Origin: DATLGB01 sp038232275
GTDB lineage: Bacteria > Actinomycetota > Thermoleophilia > Solirubrobacterales > Solirubrobacteraceae
Length of the DNA stretch: 7,656 bases
Assembly (NCBI GenBank): GCA_038232275.1
Contig: JBBSIC010000066.1
Span: 1 to 7,656, forward strand
Direction: 5' to 3'
Positions 6,909 to 7,656 of this stretch are shown in pieces. Within the stretch, counting starts at the first letter, position 1. The number at the start of each line of letters is the position of its first letter. Made by a program: the position numbers and the translations under genes. The notes beneath the pieces are model-generated. The model was not told the DNA's origin. It saw only the letters and a program-made list of their open reading frames with translations, and searched no databases.

Positions 6909-7072
6909 GTGGTTCATCCTGTAAGTCCGTGCATGCTTGGGCGCTCGCTGGCGCCGGCTGGCAAGGACGCAGTGAGGGAGTGTGGCTCCGCCACATGACC
7001 GAGCGAGGACGCCGCCAGGCGGTGATCAGCGGGCGATCCAAGCGTGTGCGGATTTGCAGGATGGGCCACTGG
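6906..7072 (+). repeat. Large nested inverted repeat: candidate structured RNA or MITE-like palindrome
   Basis: The outer arms 6906-6940 and 7038-7072 pair along all 35 positions, eight of them as G.U pairs in + strand RNA. Inside, 6942-6950 pairs with 7027-7035. The helix continues 6951-6956 with 7020-7026 (A7025 bulged) and, after a G/G mismatch, 6958-6962 with 7014-7018. A symmetric purine-rich internal loop follows (6963-6980 and 6996-7013, 18 bases each). It is capped by the perfect hairpin TGTGGC-TCC-GCCACA (6981-6995). This gives about 61 pairs. No open frame with good codon use covers it, no flanking target duplication is evident, and there is no T-run. I cannot match it to a known RNA or element family. 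It lies between two divergent genes. The strand is assigned from the G.U preference only; transcription is not shown. Confidence 0.8.
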
Positions 7073-7100
7073 CTGGCACCGGTCAGGCGCGGCAAGCCTG

Positions 7101-7106
7101 TACATT
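7101..7106 (+). promoter_or_regulatory. Candidate -10 element of the small membrane protein gene
   Basis: TACATT (TANNNT form) ends seven bases before the GTG at 7114, again a spacing that fits leaderless transcription. No clear -35 hexamer is found 16-18 bases upstream, and no Shine-Dalgarno sequence precedes the GTG. Confidence 0.45.
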
Positions 7107-7113
7107 CACCGCC

Positions 7114-7269
7114 GTGGTCGTCACCGCCATCAGCCTCACCGAGGTCATCGAGCTGCTGATCGTCTTCGCGATCATGAACGTCGTCATCCTCGCGCCGATC
7201 GTGCTGGCCCTGTTCCGCGCCTACCTGGAGTGGCGCGAGAACGAGACCATCCGGCAGTCACGGCGCTAG
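7114..7269 (+). CDS. Small single-span membrane protein, 51 aa, function unknown
   Basis: From GTG 7114 the frame gives 51 residues. A short polar start (MVVTAISLTEVIE) is followed by one long hydrophobic stretch of about 24 residues (LLIVFAIMNVV through IVLALF), then a charged tail (RAYLEWRENETIRQSRR). Nearly every codon has G or C in the third position, unlike the sequence upstream of 7114, so coding probably begins there. The same frame is open further upstream but runs into the inverted repeat and loses codon bias. A TANNNT -10 element seven bases before the GTG supports this start. The positive tail suggests a cytoplasmic C-terminus. I do not recognise a family. Its final 12 bases overlap the end of the convergent recQ gene. 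Confidence 0.65.
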   Translation: MVVTAISLTEVIELLIVFAIMNVVILAPIVLALFRAYLEWRENETIRQSRR

Positions 7270-7656
7270 CAGCTCGAGCAGGGACTCGGCGTGCTTGTCC
7301 ACGAAGGACGGCCCGATGCCCTTGATCGCCAGCAGCTCGGCGGGCGTGCGCGGCTTGCGCCGCACGACCTCGCGCAGCGTCGCGTCCGTCGCCACCGTGT
7401 AGGCGGGCTTGCCCTCGGCGCGCTCGCGCCGCCAGGCCTTCAGCGGCGCCAGGTCGGCGTCGGGCACCGGCGGCCCCTCGTCGGCGGCCGGGGGTCCGGA
7501 CCGCCGCCGGCCGGCTGACACGCTGATCGCGGGGATCCAGTCCGGCGGATCGTGGACGTCGCAGCAGCGGCCGAGCGGGGCGCCCGGCGTGGGGTCGCCG
7601 AAGTGGTCGAGCAGCTGGCGCCGGCGGCAGGTCTGGCCGGCGGCGGCGTAGCGCTC
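7258..7656 (-). CDS. recQ: RecQ-family DNA helicase, C-terminal zinc and HRDC region (5' partial)
   Basis: The last 132 residues are visible, and the gene starts beyond the right edge. The fragment opens with ERYAAAGQTCRRRQLLDHFGD, the start of the RecQ zinc-binding module, and continues to GRCCDVHDPP. The usual final zinc ligand cysteine is histidine here, and the CxxCxxC spacing is altered. After a linker of about 30 residues rich in Pro, Gly and Arg comes an HRDC domain (PLKAWRRERAEGKPAYTVATDATLREVV...ELLAIKGIGPSFVDKHAESLLELL), a DNA-binding module found at RecQ C-termini. The RQC winged helix that lies between the two in E. coli RecQ has no room here. The helicase core is outside the window. 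An internal GTG at 7521 would give only the HRDC part and is not a likely start. RecQ acts in recombination and replication-fork repair. Confidence 0.87.
   Translation of the reverse strand, partial: ERYAAAGQTCRRRQLLDHFGDPTPGAPLGRCCDVHDPPDWIPAISVSAGRRRSGPPAADEGPPVPDADLAPLKAWRRERAEGKPAYTVATDATLREVVRRKPRTPAELLAIKGIGPSFVDKHAESLLELLAP

Noticed and set aside
6057..6998. Open frame on the + strand opposite the hydrolase, running into the inverted repeat
   Set aside because: The product lacks motifs and the - strand carries the hydrolase family signatures. It is not evidence that the repeat is coding.
6906..7072. The inverted repeat as an ordinary intrinsic terminator
   Set aside because: It lies between divergent promoters rather than after a gene, is far too large, and has no T-run on either side.
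6906..7072. The inverted repeat as an insertion sequence or CRISPR unit
   Set aside because: No transposase frame is present, no clear target duplication flanks it, and there is no array of spaced direct repeats. A non-autonomous element remains possible.
7519..7521. GTG as the start of a separate HRDC-only gene
   Set aside because: The same frame stays open to the window edge and encodes the RecQ zinc module, so this is an internal codon.

Overview
The window is very GC-rich, and nearly all genes have G or C at third codon positions. GTG starts, four-base stop/start overlaps and apparently leaderless genes all point to an actinobacterium. The style of the ModA protein and the short RecQ would suit the Thermoleophilia/Solirubrobacterales, but that placement is an inference and not a demonstrated assignment.

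Left part (1-2878, + strand): a molybdate module. The window opens inside the C-terminal ligand-binding domain of a probable molybdate-sensing regulator. Then come modA (binding lipoprotein), modB (permease) and modC (ATPase with a C-terminal TOBE domain). Every junction overlaps, so the four genes look like one translationally coupled operon that senses and imports molybdate (or tungstate).

Middle (2940-6002): a 112-residue protein of unknown function with a possible CxxC...CxxH metal site, read from a probable leaderless promoter. It converges with a multi-spanning GT39/PMT_2-type membrane glycosyltransferase (- strand). A cytoplasmic GT4-type glycosyltransferase is divergent from that gene. 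The last two suggest assembly of a cell-envelope glycan or glycolipid.

Right part (6006-7656): a prolyl-iminopeptidase-like alpha/beta hydrolase (- strand) whose nucleophile serine position reads glycine. A divergent 51-residue single-span membrane protein (+ strand) follows, and then the C-terminal end of a RecQ-family helicase (- strand, running off the window).

The most unusual item is a large nested inverted repeat at 6906-7072, between the hydrolase and the small membrane protein. Its 35-nt outer arms pair along their whole length. All eight differences between the arms are transitions that leave G.U pairs in a + strand RNA, while the - strand would have A.C mismatches. Further nested helices lead to a perfect 6-bp apical hairpin. 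It is either an undescribed structured RNA or a palindromic MITE-like element. The second notable item is the serine-to-glycine change in the hydrolase, which is one transition away from a normal active site.
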